This document shows positions 24,930 through 33,377 of a stretch of DNA of 53,112 bases, in pieces (position 1 is the first letter of the stretch; each line of letters starts with the position of its first letter). The stretch spans positions 1 through 53,112 of the forward strand of contig JAKSMP010000009.1 of NCBI GenBank assembly GCA_024400505.1, read 5' to 3'. This DNA comes from Bacteroidales bacterium. Lineage in GTDB: Bacteria; Bacteroidota; Bacteroidia; Bacteroidales; P3. The notes beneath the pieces were generated by a model. The model did not search any database and was not told the DNA's origin. It saw only the letters and a program-made list of their open reading frames with translations. Made by a program: the position numbers and the translations under genes.

Positions 24930-26219
24930 ATGAAAAGAATCATCATCCTCGCTCTACTGCTGCTTGCCGTGTTGTCCCTCTCGGCTCAAACCAAGCAACA
25001 CCGTTTCATCCTCAGCCGCGACTTCGACAGAATCATCGTCGAGCAAGGCTGGGATGCCGTGCTCGTCCAATCCGGTTCGCCCAACGATGTGAGCGACCTC
25101 ATTGTCAATGGCCTTACCGACACGCTCAACTACCTCACGGTAGAATACCCCGGCAGTGTCAATCCATCGCATATCTTCCGCCTTATGGAGGGCAACCTGC
25201 GCATCAAAGAAAACAAGCACCTGCCCCTTGGCACACGGGTGGTCATACACACCGCTCGCCGCGTGGGTCGCATCGAGCTCAAGCCCCACGCCCAGCTCTC
25301 AATCCCCGGCCGATTCGAGGGCTATGGCGACCTCGTCCTTGCCCAGTGGAGCCAGAGCCGTCTCGTGGCCGACACACTGGCATCAGCCTCGCTCATATTT
25401 GGCTATTACGGCGACAGCTGCCACTTCTCCTGCCGCCACCAAGAGTCCATCCAAACCCTCATCGACCAAAACCATGGCCATAGACTGGGCTCCACCCCTT
25501 CGCCTATCGGCCAAAAGCCCGACAGCAACCAGTACTCCCTGTCGTCCTACAACGGATCAGTCTATCGTATGACCGACCTTTGGGACGAACCCGCCGATGT
25601 ACGCTTCTACGAGCACATCACGCTGCACATCGGGCTGGGATTCCGCCTGCTCCACAATATTTGCGAAAACGAGGTCTATAATTCCCAATTCGATTACTAT
25701 GCCAGCAAGAAAAACGACTTTTTCGTGCCGCTCTACCTCAAGTACAAAATCGACCGCCGCTGGGAGGCTCGTGTCGGACTGCAATACAACTGGTTCACCA
25801 CCACCCTCTTCAAGCACCCCATCCCCAGCCACGATCTCAACCAAAACGAAATAGACCCCAACTATTTCAATGCCAAATCCACCATCGACCAGCATTTCCT
25901 TGGCGTGCCCCTGTCCATCACCTATCATCCCCTCCGGCGCAACCGTCAGGCGTTGGGGCTCACCGCCGGCTTGTTGATCAGCCATCACCTTGCCCCCGCC
26001 ACCCTATCCAACACCTATCAGCTCTCCGCCACCAGCGGCGGCGGCAACGGCCAAAGCATCGAGGCCAACCCCTGGCGCATAGAGCTCCAGTTGGGTGCCG
26101 AAACCAATATGCTAGGGCTCATCCACGGTGTGCAGTTCTTCTACAGCCTCCTCCCCTCCTATCTCGTCATCCCAGGTGCCTCCCGCTGCCACGAATTCGG
26201 CTTCGCCCTATTCCTTTGA
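24930..26219 (+). CDS. DUF2807-like head plus outer-membrane beta-barrel protein
   Basis: The 429-residue protein has a signal peptide (residues 1-20, ending LSAQ). A beta-solenoid-like region follows (about 24-155) with the style of DUF2807/head GIN domains (FDRIIVEQGWDAVLVQ, and later YGDLVLAQWSQSRLVADTL). From about residue 210 there is a barrel of alternating hydrophobic strands ending in FGFALFL. It is likely a surface protein. It is the third gene of the sigma locus, 24 bp after the membrane protein, and could be the sensor or the regulated target. I do not recognise a named family for the whole chain. Confidence 0.65.
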   Translation: MKRIIILALLLLAVLSLSAQTKQHRFILSRDFDRIIVEQGWDAVLVQSGSPNDVSDLIVNGLTDTLNYLTVEYPGSVNPSHIFRLMEGNLRIKENKHLPLGTRVVIHTARRVGRIELKPHAQLSIPGRFEGYGDLVLAQWSQSRLVADTLASASLIFGYYGDSCHFSCRHQESIQTLIDQNHGHRLGSTPSPIGQKPDSNQYSLSSYNGSVYRMTDLWDEPADVRFYEHITLHIGLGFRLLHNICENEVYNSQFDYYASKKNDFFVPLYLKYKIDRRWEARVGLQYNWFTTTLFKHPIPSHDLNQNEIDPNYFNAKSTIDQHFLGVPLSITYHPLRRNRQALGLTAGLLISHHLAPATLSNTYQLSATSGGGNGQSIEANPWRIELQLGAETNMLGLIHGVQFFYSLLPSYLVIPGASRCHEFGFALFL

Positions 26220-26227
26220 TTCTTCAG

Positions 26228-26325
26228 GCGTAGGTAGTAGCGAATTGTGAATAGTGAAATGTGAATCGACGGTCCCCACCCACCTGCTGCCCACCTACCT
26301 ACGCCCTACTACATCCTACCTACGC
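26228..26325. repeat. Intergenic echo of the heptad repeat
   Basis: GCGTAGGTAG (26228-26237) is matched by two inverted copies, CTACCTACGC (26295-26304) and CTACCTACGC (26316-26325), each followed by CCT(A/G)CT. The units are the reverse complement of the GTAGGTA heptads at the start of the window. The stretch lies between two convergent genes (26219 and 26482) and has no reading frame of note. Confidence 0.65.
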
Positions 26326-26481
26326 CCTGCTATAGAACGAAGAGTTTATATACGATGAGCCGACTGGGGAGGTGGGCCAAGAGGTGTGTGCGGGCGGCAC
26401 AGGGGCTGACGCGCTCAAGGGCGGAGGGAAAAGCAGTAGGGGCAGAAACAATCTGGCGCCAAGGCTGAAGGGGGCAGGCCG

Positions 26482-27372
26482 CTAGCGGCGGACGCTGCTG
26501 ACGAGCTGGGAGAGGGCTTGGTTGAAGAGCTGGGGCTGCTCCATGTGGATGAAGTGGCCGCAGGTGGAGAGTTGGATATAGGTGAGGCTGGGATAGAGGG
26601 CTTGCATGCGGGCTTGGTTGTCGGGCTCAAGACCGCTGTTTTGGGTGCAGACGACAAGGGTGGGCACGGTGATGGGGGCACCGGTCCAATGGCGGAGGTC
26701 AATGAGGTTGCGCATGGTGCTGCAGGCCACATAGCCGGGGGTGTGGGGCATGGTGCTGAGGGCGTAGGAGGTGATGTGCTGGGGGGTGTGGGGGCCTGCA
26801 AGGGAGCTGACAAAGCCGGTGAAATAGGACTGGACATCGGGCTGGCAGAAGCCGGAGGCAAAGGCTTGCATGGCCTGCTGATACTGCACGGCTGCGGCGG
26901 TGTCGGCAGGCATGAGCACATAGACTCCATCGACGTCGCATAGGGCATCGACTTGGCGGGGATGCTCGAAACAGTACTGACGACAGACGGGGGTGCCTAG
27001 GCTGTGACCCACGAGGATGGCGTGGCGGACGTGTTCTTGGTCGAGCACTTCTTCGATGGCTTCGGCAAAGAAGGAAAGGGTGTAGTCGGCGGCGGGCTTG
27101 GAGGAAAGGCCGAAGCCGGGAAGATCGATGAAGATGAGTTTGAGCCCTCTCTGTTGGGCGAAGGCGGCATACTGCGACTCCCAGGTGTGGAGGTCGCACC
27201 CCAGGCCGTGGACGAATACCAGGGCTTGCGAACCGCGGCCGACGGTTTTGTAGTGGATGCGGAGGTCGTCGTCGGTGGCATAGCGCGATTTGACTTGGGA
27301 AAGGGATTGGGGACGGGGCTGGCACGAAGCAAAAAGGACGCCCATAAGAAGGATAAGGATTAAGCGGTGCAT
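26482..27372 (-). CDS. Alpha/beta-hydrolase lipoprotein
   Basis: The 296-residue product begins with a lipoprotein signal (MHRLILILLMGVLFASC, Cys17) and continues as an alpha/beta-hydrolase. The oxyanion region is VFVHGLGCDLHTW, the nucleophile elbow is GHSLG (Ser124) and the C-terminal catalytic His273 sits in STCGHFIHMEQP. The substrate is unknown; esters or lactones outside the cytoplasm are plausible. It is the last gene of the minus-strand cluster that holds the CARF nuclease, 61 bp downstream of it. Confidence 0.87.
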   Translation of the reverse strand: MHRLILILLMGVLFASCQPRPQSLSQVKSRYATDDDLRIHYKTVGRGSQALVFVHGLGCDLHTWESQYAAFAQQRGLKLIFIDLPGFGLSSKPAADYTLSFFAEAIEEVLDQEHVRHAILVGHSLGTPVCRQYCFEHPRQVDALCDVDGVYVLMPADTAAAVQYQQAMQAFASGFCQPDVQSYFTGFVSSLAGPHTPQHITSYALSTMPHTPGYVACSTMRNLIDLRHWTGAPITVPTLVVCTQNSGLEPDNQARMQALYPSLTYIQLSTCGHFIHMEQPQLFNQALSQLVSSVRR

Positions 27373-27433
27373 GATTGCTGATTTTTTTGTGATTGATGAA
27401 TTGCGAATGGAGGAGTGATGTTTTTATGATTGA

Positions 27434-28600
27434 TTAAAATTCGTGTGCTTGCTGGAGCATGCGGCCTTGGACGGCGGCAAGGAGTTTGGGCGAGGTGAGG
27501 ACGGATTTGGGGCAGAGGGTGATGCCCATCATGTCGGCCACCTGGGTGAGGTGGTGGTCGTGGTCGTTTTTGAGGGTGAAGATGTAGGAATAGCTCTTCA
27601 TGCCGAGGAAGGACTCTTTGAGGGCGCAGGCTTTATAGACTATCTCGTTGAACATGTGGTCGGTGGCCACGCCGGTCTTGCACTCGACCACGAAGAGGGT
27701 GTTGGCCTTGATGAAGACTACGTCGAGTTCGTTGTTGTGCTGGCTGCCGGGGCGCGAGATGCGCACTCCGATGGCGATCTCGTGGGGAGAAAGGGCTTGG
27801 CGGAGGATGTAGAAGACGTACTCCTCGAACCAGCCGCCAGTGAGGTAGTCGATTTCGTGGGGCTGGAGGCTGTCGGGCACTGCGGGCACAAAGCCAAATT
27901 CGCGCAGGAGGGCGTCGAGGCCAGCGATGCCCTGGGCATGGACGACGGAGCCGCGACGCAGGGCTTGGAGGCTGAGGGAGTTTTTGGTGCCGCGATAGTA
28001 GGTGCGCAGCTGCTCGAGGGCACGGAAGGCTGAGACGGTGAGCTGGCGGCTCTGGAAGAGGCGGAAGATGCGCAGCGCATCGTCGAAGGAGCGGATGGGG
28101 GTGTGGCGGCGGGAGTGGAGGTCGTGCTGGAGGTTGTGGAGCTCGAAGTATTCGGCGAGCGACATGCGATAGGTGATGGGGTCGATGGTGTCGTCGTCGT
28201 CGAGGATGTTGTTGTCGAAGAAGGAGGATACGATGAGGTTTTCGTGGGTTTGGACGTAGAAGAACTTGGCTTGGAATTGGGCGAAGACATGCTGGACCGC
28301 CAAGGCGGAATAACGGGTGCCGCCGGCGAGGTTGACCCAATACTGGACATGGGGAGAGAGGGCGGAACGGAGGCGGCGGCAGATGCGCTCGTAGATGTAG
28401 CTATCCTCGTCGCGCTGGAAGGCGATGATGGAGATGTGGTCGTCGGGGATGTGGAAAAGGGAGGCATAGGGCCGCACGGAGGCTTGGTGGCCGTGGGTGG
28501 AGATGAAGACGAGGTGGTCGCCGGGCTGATAGTACTGCTTGAGAAAGAGGTAGGCGGCCAGCGGCTCTTGGGGGTCGAAGATATTGACGAGGGTTTTCAT
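27434..28600 (-). CDS. CARF-domain nuclease, Card1/Can2-like (DUF1887)
   Basis: The 388-residue protein has the layout of the cyclic-oligoadenylate-activated nucleases Card1/Can2. An N-terminal Rossmann-like CARF domain (about 1-140) has the ligand-site motif NLAGGTRYSALA (Asn90, Gly93-Gly94-Thr95). A linker follows, then a C-terminal PD-(D/E)xK nuclease (about 250-385) with GGWFEEYV (Glu259/Glu260), ELDVVF (Asp293) and the VVECKTG signature (Glu306, Lys308). All expected catalytic residues are present. In type III CRISPR systems such proteins cut DNA and RNA once cyclic tetra-adenylate binds. No cas gene or CRISPR array is in the window. It appears co-transcribed with envelope proteins. Confidence 0.85.
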   Translation of the reverse strand: MKTLVNIFDPQEPLAAYLFLKQYYQPGDHLVFISTHGHQASVRPYASLFHIPDDHISIIAFQRDEDSYIYERICRRLRSALSPHVQYWVNLAGGTRYSALAVQHVFAQFQAKFFYVQTHENLIVSSFFDNNILDDDDTIDPITYRMSLAEYFELHNLQHDLHSRRHTPIRSFDDALRIFRLFQSRQLTVSAFRALEQLRTYYRGTKNSLSLQALRRGSVVHAQGIAGLDALLREFGFVPAVPDSLQPHEIDYLTGGWFEEYVFYILRQALSPHEIAIGVRISRPGSQHNNELDVVFIKANTLFVVECKTGVATDHMFNEIVYKACALKESFLGMKSYSYIFTLKNDHDHHLTQVADMMGITLCPKSVLTSPKLLAAVQGRMLQQAHEF

Positions 28601-28604
28601 TGTT

Positions 28605-28665
28605 TTCGGGGTTCGGTGATCGGGGGGGTGGGACGTTGCTGTTCGGGGTTCGGAGATAGGACGTT
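28605..28665. repeat. Imperfect direct repeat in the spacer upstream of the CARF gene
   Basis: TTCGGGGTTCGG occurs at 28605-28616 and 28642-28653, each followed some bases later by GGACGTT (28631-28637 and 28659-28665). The pair fills most of the 70-bp gap between the 770-residue protein gene and the CARF gene. It may be a duplicated operator or a simple replication slip. Confidence 0.5.
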
Positions 28666-28670
28666 ATTGG

Positions 28671-30983
28671 TCACAAGAGCGAAAGGGTATGGGTGAGGAG
28701 GTCGCAGTGGGTGATGTATTGGGGCGCATCGGGGCGGCCGTGGAGCTGCGACTTGTACTGGAGGAGCAAAGGATAATAGGCCGAATGGGTGTTGAGCGTG
28801 AAGCGGTAGGTGTCGGTGTGGAAGTCCCACTCGCGGTAGAGATAGTCGGGGAGGCCCTGGAAGAGGGCGAGGTAGGCGGCTTGAAAGCGGAGGGAGGGGT
28901 TGCTGCTGCCCATGGCGAGGGAGAGCAGCTGGCGCGACTGGTCGAGGAAATTGAAATGGCCACGCTGGAGGTCGAGGTTGAAGTCGAGCAATGTGGAGAC
29001 GCCGTAATAGGCCAACCACCAGCAATGGCCCTGGACGCTGGCCTGATGGTAGAGCAAGCCCAGATCGTAGGCGGCTTGATAGCGAGACTCGCCGGTGGCG
29101 GACTGGAACTGACGCTGGACTTGGAGCACCAAGCGGCAGTAGTCGAGCTTGGCATTGGTGGTGAGCTGATAGGTGGTATCGTCATACTGATTGACGGGGA
29201 CACACTCCCAGGGGGTCTGATGGACATTGCGCACAGCGGCATAGGGGGCAATATTCTGCTGACTGAGGAACGAGAGGGGCACTTGCTGGAGATAGGGGAT
29301 GGCTTGTTCGAAGCGACCATCGCGAATGAGGTTGGTGCCAATGACATCGAGATAGTCGGCGGCAGAAAAGATGTTGCGAGAAAGGATGTATTGGGCCAAA
29401 GGATTCTTTACTTTGCCAGGGTGCTGCACCATGTGGAGGATGGAGAGCTGGCCGGCATGGCTGAGGTTGCAGAGGGTATGGTAGTGCTCGTTGCCGAAGG
29501 TGGGGAGGTGGAAATGAAGGTTTTCGTCGGGGGAATAATACTGCCGGCAGAGAAGCGACCAAGCCAGAGTGGCCATGACGGAATCGCCTTCGCGGAGATA
29601 GCGATCGACGATGCCGCGGCTGACCAGGTGGGCTAGGCACTCGAAGTCGGTGACGGGGGTGGAACCGCTATAATACTGATAGCTGCCGTCGGCGGAGGTG
29701 TCGGGTGCCCAATCGTAGAAGCTGGATGGAGAGAGGTGGTGGAGCTGATTGAGGCCTTGGACGAGGGTGGACTCCATGGTTTTGAGGGAGGAATGGCGGG
29801 TGGCGCAGAGGAGGCGGAGGTAGAGGGCGTTTTGCTGAGACTGGGGGGTGCCGGGGGCTTTGACGGCTTGGCCGATGAGCGCCCAAGCGACATCGTAGTT
29901 TTTTTGCAGATACTGCATATAGGCTTTGGCGCTAAGCCACATGCAGCGATCCTGCACTTGGCTGTTGGCCAGCTGTTTTTCGATGATGGATTGGAAGTGG
30001 AGGATTTCTTGCTCGGTGACTTGGAAGGGGCGCACTTCGCTGAACCACTCGTCGGGCGTGGGGAGATGGGCGATGTGGAGGGAGTCGTAGGAGTCGGGGG
30101 AACAGAGGTCGTAGCAGTCCATGGGGATGCGGACTGAAGGCATCTGCTCGAAAGGGAAACAGGCTCCACGCTGGAAGATGGGATGGAGAATGGAGAGGGC
30201 ACGATAATAGTTGATGGACTCGGCAAAGCCGTTGACCATTTCCTCTACCATGTAAGGGAGGACGGGCGAGTTGGGGTTGGCGGCTATGATGCGGCTCATA
30301 CAGGAGGCTCCTCTCAGGCCCCGCATGCAGAGGTGGGCATCGAACATATTGCCACTGATGGCGTATTGGACGGCGGCATCCTCTACACGGCCGGAATGAT
30401 AGAGGGCACCAGCATAGAGGTCGCGAGCCATATCGGCAAAAACGCTGCCCGAGGTGAGCGGATGTTGCTCCCATTGGGTGATGATGGCGGAATAAGCCTG
30501 CTGGCGGAAGAGGATGCGCAGGCGCAGGAGGGCATAACGCTCGGCCAGCTGTTGGCCACGATATTGGCTGGCTGTGGAGAGCAAGGAATTGAGCTGCTGA
30601 CGATAGGCGTCAACTTCTTCGGGCGAGGGATAGTCCCACGGATTGGAGAAGATGGAGGTGGCCTGCAGATAGGCGACAAGGGTGTGGAGATAGTCGTTCA
30701 CCTCCTTGGATTTGCGAGCCTGGCGGACAAGGGGGATAGAGAGCGTGTCGAGCTCGGCCAGGGTGACATCGGCCAGCTGGCGACTCTGGGCCACGGTGAC
30801 TTTGACACCCAGCAACTGGCTCCAGGCTTCGGCCAACCGCATATCGTTGTTGCGCGCATAGTGCTGGGGGTTGGGGCAAAGGCGGAACACGTGCGCATCG
30901 TAGTTGGGCACTTCGGGGCCGCAAGCCCAGGCACGAACTGAGGCCAGGGCTAGAAGGATAAGCAGGAAGGATATTCTTTTCAT
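28671..30983 (-). CDS. Large exported protein of unknown function
   Basis: The 770-residue protein has a signal peptide (MKRISFLLILLALASVRAWA), then CGPEVPNYDAHVFRLC, a conserved-looking opening with paired Cys. The rest is rich in helices with aromatic and Ala positions spaced like TPR repeats (for example residues 160-210 and 330-400), but no catalytic motif is seen. It is probably a periplasmic or surface scaffold. Its start overlaps the stop of the upstream lipoprotein gene by four bases (ATGA), so the two are translationally coupled. I do not recognise a named family. Confidence 0.7.
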   Translation of the reverse strand: MKRISFLLILLALASVRAWACGPEVPNYDAHVFRLCPNPQHYARNNDMRLAEAWSQLLGVKVTVAQSRQLADVTLAELDTLSIPLVRQARKSKEVNDYLHTLVAYLQATSIFSNPWDYPSPEEVDAYRQQLNSLLSTASQYRGQQLAERYALLRLRILFRQQAYSAIITQWEQHPLTSGSVFADMARDLYAGALYHSGRVEDAAVQYAISGNMFDAHLCMRGLRGASCMSRIIAANPNSPVLPYMVEEMVNGFAESINYYRALSILHPIFQRGACFPFEQMPSVRIPMDCYDLCSPDSYDSLHIAHLPTPDEWFSEVRPFQVTEQEILHFQSIIEKQLANSQVQDRCMWLSAKAYMQYLQKNYDVAWALIGQAVKAPGTPQSQQNALYLRLLCATRHSSLKTMESTLVQGLNQLHHLSPSSFYDWAPDTSADGSYQYYSGSTPVTDFECLAHLVSRGIVDRYLREGDSVMATLAWSLLCRQYYSPDENLHFHLPTFGNEHYHTLCNLSHAGQLSILHMVQHPGKVKNPLAQYILSRNIFSAADYLDVIGTNLIRDGRFEQAIPYLQQVPLSFLSQQNIAPYAAVRNVHQTPWECVPVNQYDDTTYQLTTNAKLDYCRLVLQVQRQFQSATGESRYQAAYDLGLLYHQASVQGHCWWLAYYGVSTLLDFNLDLQRGHFNFLDQSRQLLSLAMGSSNPSLRFQAAYLALFQGLPDYLYREWDFHTDTYRFTLNTHSAYYPLLLQYKSQLHGRPDAPQYITHCDLLTHTLSLL

Positions 30984-31957
30984 AATGAATCAATGGCTGA
31001 AAGGTGATAGATGACTGTTTGCTGGTGGATGGTGCGGCTATGGGTGGAGAGCATTTTTTGCACCTGCCGGATTTGGGTGGGGTCGCTCTGCCAATGGCGC
31101 ACCACATCGCCGGGAGCGAGATGGATATAGGGGCTGCCCTTGGCAACGGGGACATCGTGAGGCGCGATGACACGATAGGTGGTGGCGTTGATGGGCAGAT
31201 AGCTATGGGGGTCGGAGAGGTTTTCGTTATAGAGAATACCGCGGAACTGATTGTGGTGGAAAAGGATTTTCCAATCGAAATTGGGATAGGCAGCACAAAG
31301 GGGAAGCCGATAGGTGGAGAGATGCTGGAGGTAGGGTTTCACATCTTCGGCATCGAGGATGGGATTTCGCTGAAGGTGGGGCTGGCGGAAATTGCCGGTG
31401 TTGTAAAGCATGAGCACACCATAGGTGCAAGGGGGAGCGGGCAAAGAGAGCTGATGCAGGCGGATGGTGGAGCTGAGGATGAGCGAGGTGTCGATTTGAT
31501 GGGCCGCCTGGAGGAAGTCGAAGTATTGCTGCTGGGTGGAGGGAGTCCAATCGCAGTCGAACTGCACTTCGGTATAATGGAAGCCATGGGTGCGGGCCAT
31601 CTTGGAGATGCGCTGCAAGGTGTTGGCTGCCATAACCCTGACATCGACCGGGGAACGGAAGAGGGTGAAGTCGATGAAGATGGTGGGAATGACGGTGAGC
31701 GAGGCGGGGATGGTGTCGGCGAAGGTGATGGTGGCGTTGGGGATGGGGCCTTGCTGCGATGGGACGATATCGAAAAGGCGGAGATAGAGTTTTTGGATAT
31801 GCTGATGGCGAAGCCACTGACGCTGAGGTGGGGTGAGCTCGAAGGTGGTTTTCCAATAATAGACCCCTGGGGCGGGATTGGGCACACCTCCCCTATGGCG
31901 GCATGATGCCAGCAACAGCAGCGACAACAACAGCAATATCAGATTCCTGAATTTCAT
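30980..31957 (-). CDS. DUF3142-like lipoprotein
   Basis: The 325-residue product from the ATG at 31957 has a clear lipoprotein signal (MKFRNLILLLLSLLLLASC). The globular part recalls DUF3142: LYLRLFDIV, a segment VQFDCDWTPSTQQQYFDFL, SSTIRLHQLSLP and YNTGNF, in a pattern that suggests a TIM-barrel, glycosidase-like fold. An alternative ATG at 31972 would start only two to four bases after the predicted transcription start. It is the first gene of the four-gene minus-strand transcript that contains the CARF nuclease. The function is unknown. Confidence 0.7.
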   Translation of the reverse strand: MKFRNLILLLLSLLLLASCRHRGGVPNPAPGVYYWKTTFELTPPQRQWLRHQHIQKLYLRLFDIVPSQQGPIPNATITFADTIPASLTVIPTIFIDFTLFRSPVDVRVMAANTLQRISKMARTHGFHYTEVQFDCDWTPSTQQQYFDFLQAAHQIDTSLILSSTIRLHQLSLPAPPCTYGVLMLYNTGNFRQPHLQRNPILDAEDVKPYLQHLSTYRLPLCAAYPNFDWKILFHHNQFRGILYNENLSDPHSYLPINATTYRVIAPHDVPVAKGSPYIHLAPGDVVRHWQSDPTQIRQVQKMLSTHSRTIHQQTVIYHLSAIDSL

Positions 31958-31980
31958 CTTCAGCCAAAACATATAATTTG

Positions 31981-31988
31981 CAAAGATA
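31981..31988 (-). promoter_or_regulatory. -7 box for the CARF-gene operon
   Basis: On the minus strand TATCTTTG matches TAnnTTTG and lies 23 bases upstream of the chosen ATG at 31957. The genes downstream to 26482 are on the same strand with short gaps or overlaps, so this is the best candidate promoter for all four. Confidence 0.65.
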
Positions 31989-32046
31989 CAAAAAAATGGT
32001 CAAACATCAACATTTTTTTTTGCAGAGGAGGGATGATTGAAGAATG

Positions 32047-32080
32047 AAAAAGAGGGCGTCCGATGACGGACACCCTCTTT
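32047..32080 (-). terminator. Terminator of the methylmalonyl-CoA decarboxylase operon
   Basis: AAAGAGGG-c-GTCCG (32049-32062) pairs with CGGAC-a-CCCTCTTT (32067-32080) around a 4-base loop. On the minus strand five T residues follow. It lies 29 bases after the stop of the beta subunit. Confidence 0.9.
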
Positions 32081-32108
32081 ATTATGTAGTGATTCTAATC
32101 AGCGAGGA

Positions 32109-33281
32109 TTAGTGCAAGAAAGCAAGCAGGATACCTGCTGCCACAGCAGAACCTACAACGCCAGCCACATTGGGACCCATTGCATGCTGGAGGAGGTAGT
32201 TGGTGCGGTCGTACTCAAGACCTACGTTGTTGGACACACGGGCTGCATCGGGCACAGCGGAAACGCCAGAGTTGCCGATGAGGGGGTTGATCTTGTTGCC
32301 TTCCTTGAGGAAGAGGTTGAAGAACTTAACAAACAGAACACCGCAGAAGGTGGCGATGACGAATGAGAAGGCACCGAGGCAGAAGATCAGCACGGAACGG
32401 CCGGTGAGGAAAGAGGTGGCCTGAGTGGATGCGCCAACGGTGATACCGATGAGAAGGGTGCAGACGTTGACCACTGCGTTGGAAGCAACATCGCTCAAAC
32501 GCTTGGTGACGCCAGACTCTTTCAAAAGGTTACCGAAGAAGAGCATGCCGAGCAGGGGCAGACCCGAAGGAACGATGAAGGCACAGAAGAGGAAACCAAC
32601 GATGGGGAAGGTGATCTTCTCGAGTTTGGAAACCTGACGGGGGGTCTTCATGCGGATCTTGCGCTCCTTATCGGTGGTGAGGAGGCGCATGATGGGGGGC
32701 TGGATCACAGGCACAAGTGCCATGTAGGAATAAGCAGAAACTGCAATAGCACCCATCAGATCGGGAGCCAACTGGCTGGAGAGGAAGATGGCGGTGGGGC
32801 CGTCGGCACCACCAATGATGCCGATAGCACCGGCCTCATTGGGTGCAAAGCCAAGAGCCAAAGCACCTGCATAGGCTGCGAAAATACCGCACTGGGCAGC
32901 AGCACCGATGAGGAAAAGCTTGGGGTTGGACAGCAGGGCCGAGAAGTCGGTCATGGCACCGATACCTAGGAAGATAAGGGGCGGATACCAACCATTCTGC
33001 ACACCATGGTAGAGGATATTCAATACTGAATTGGCTTCATAGATGCCTATCTTCAATCCGGGATAGAAGGGAATGTTACCCACAAGCATACCAAATCCGA
33101 TAGGAACGAGAAGCAGAGGTTCGAATTCGAACCTGATGCCCAAGAAGATGAACGTCAGGCCGAAGAGGATCATGATAAGGTGGCCCCAGGTGACATTGGC
33201 AAAACCAGTGTACATAAGGAACTGCACAAGCTGGGTTGACAGAAAGTCGGCGAAACCACCAGTTGCTAATAAACTAAACAT
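32109..33281 (-). CDS. Sodium-pumping decarboxylase beta subunit (methylmalonyl-CoA)
   Basis: This 390-residue integral membrane subunit couples decarboxylation of carboxybiotin to export of sodium ions. It has about nine to eleven hydrophobic segments and the family's central GGADGPTAIFLSSQLAP motif (about residues 158-174), whose Asp takes part in sodium and proton movement. Gene order with the epimerase and alpha subunit supports methylmalonyl-CoA rather than oxaloacetate or glutaconyl-CoA as substrate. It is the last gene of the operon, 96 bp after the biotin carrier, and is preceded by a stem-loop. Confidence 0.92.
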   Translation of the reverse strand: MFSLLATGGFADFLSTQLVQFLMYTGFANVTWGHLIMILFGLTFIFLGIRFEFEPLLLVPIGFGMLVGNIPFYPGLKIGIYEANSVLNILYHGVQNGWYPPLIFLGIGAMTDFSALLSNPKLFLIGAAAQCGIFAAYAGALALGFAPNEAGAIGIIGGADGPTAIFLSSQLAPDLMGAIAVSAYSYMALVPVIQPPIMRLLTTDKERKIRMKTPRQVSKLEKITFPIVGFLFCAFIVPSGLPLLGMLFFGNLLKESGVTKRLSDVASNAVVNVCTLLIGITVGASTQATSFLTGRSVLIFCLGAFSFVIATFCGVLFVKFFNLFLKEGNKINPLIGNSGVSAVPDAARVSNNVGLEYDRTNYLLQHAMGPNVAGVVGSAVAAGILLAFLH

Positions 33282-33307
33282 TTGTAATTAAGATTTAAAA
33301 TTTTAGA

Positions 33308-33365
33308 TTAAGAGCGGATGAGCATGAGACACGATTGGGTGAATGGCAATGCTCTAGGCTCTTAA
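33308..33365 (-). other. Nested stem-loop between biotin carrier and beta subunit genes
   Basis: TTAAGAGC (33308-33315) pairs with GCTCTTAA (33358-33365), and inside it GAGCAT (33320-33325) pairs with ATGCTC (33349-33354). No T-tract follows the outer stem on the minus strand beyond a short A/T-rich segment. It could attenuate transcription or protect the upstream message and so set subunit ratios. Confidence 0.55.
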
Positions 33366-33377
33366 ACTCCTAATTAA

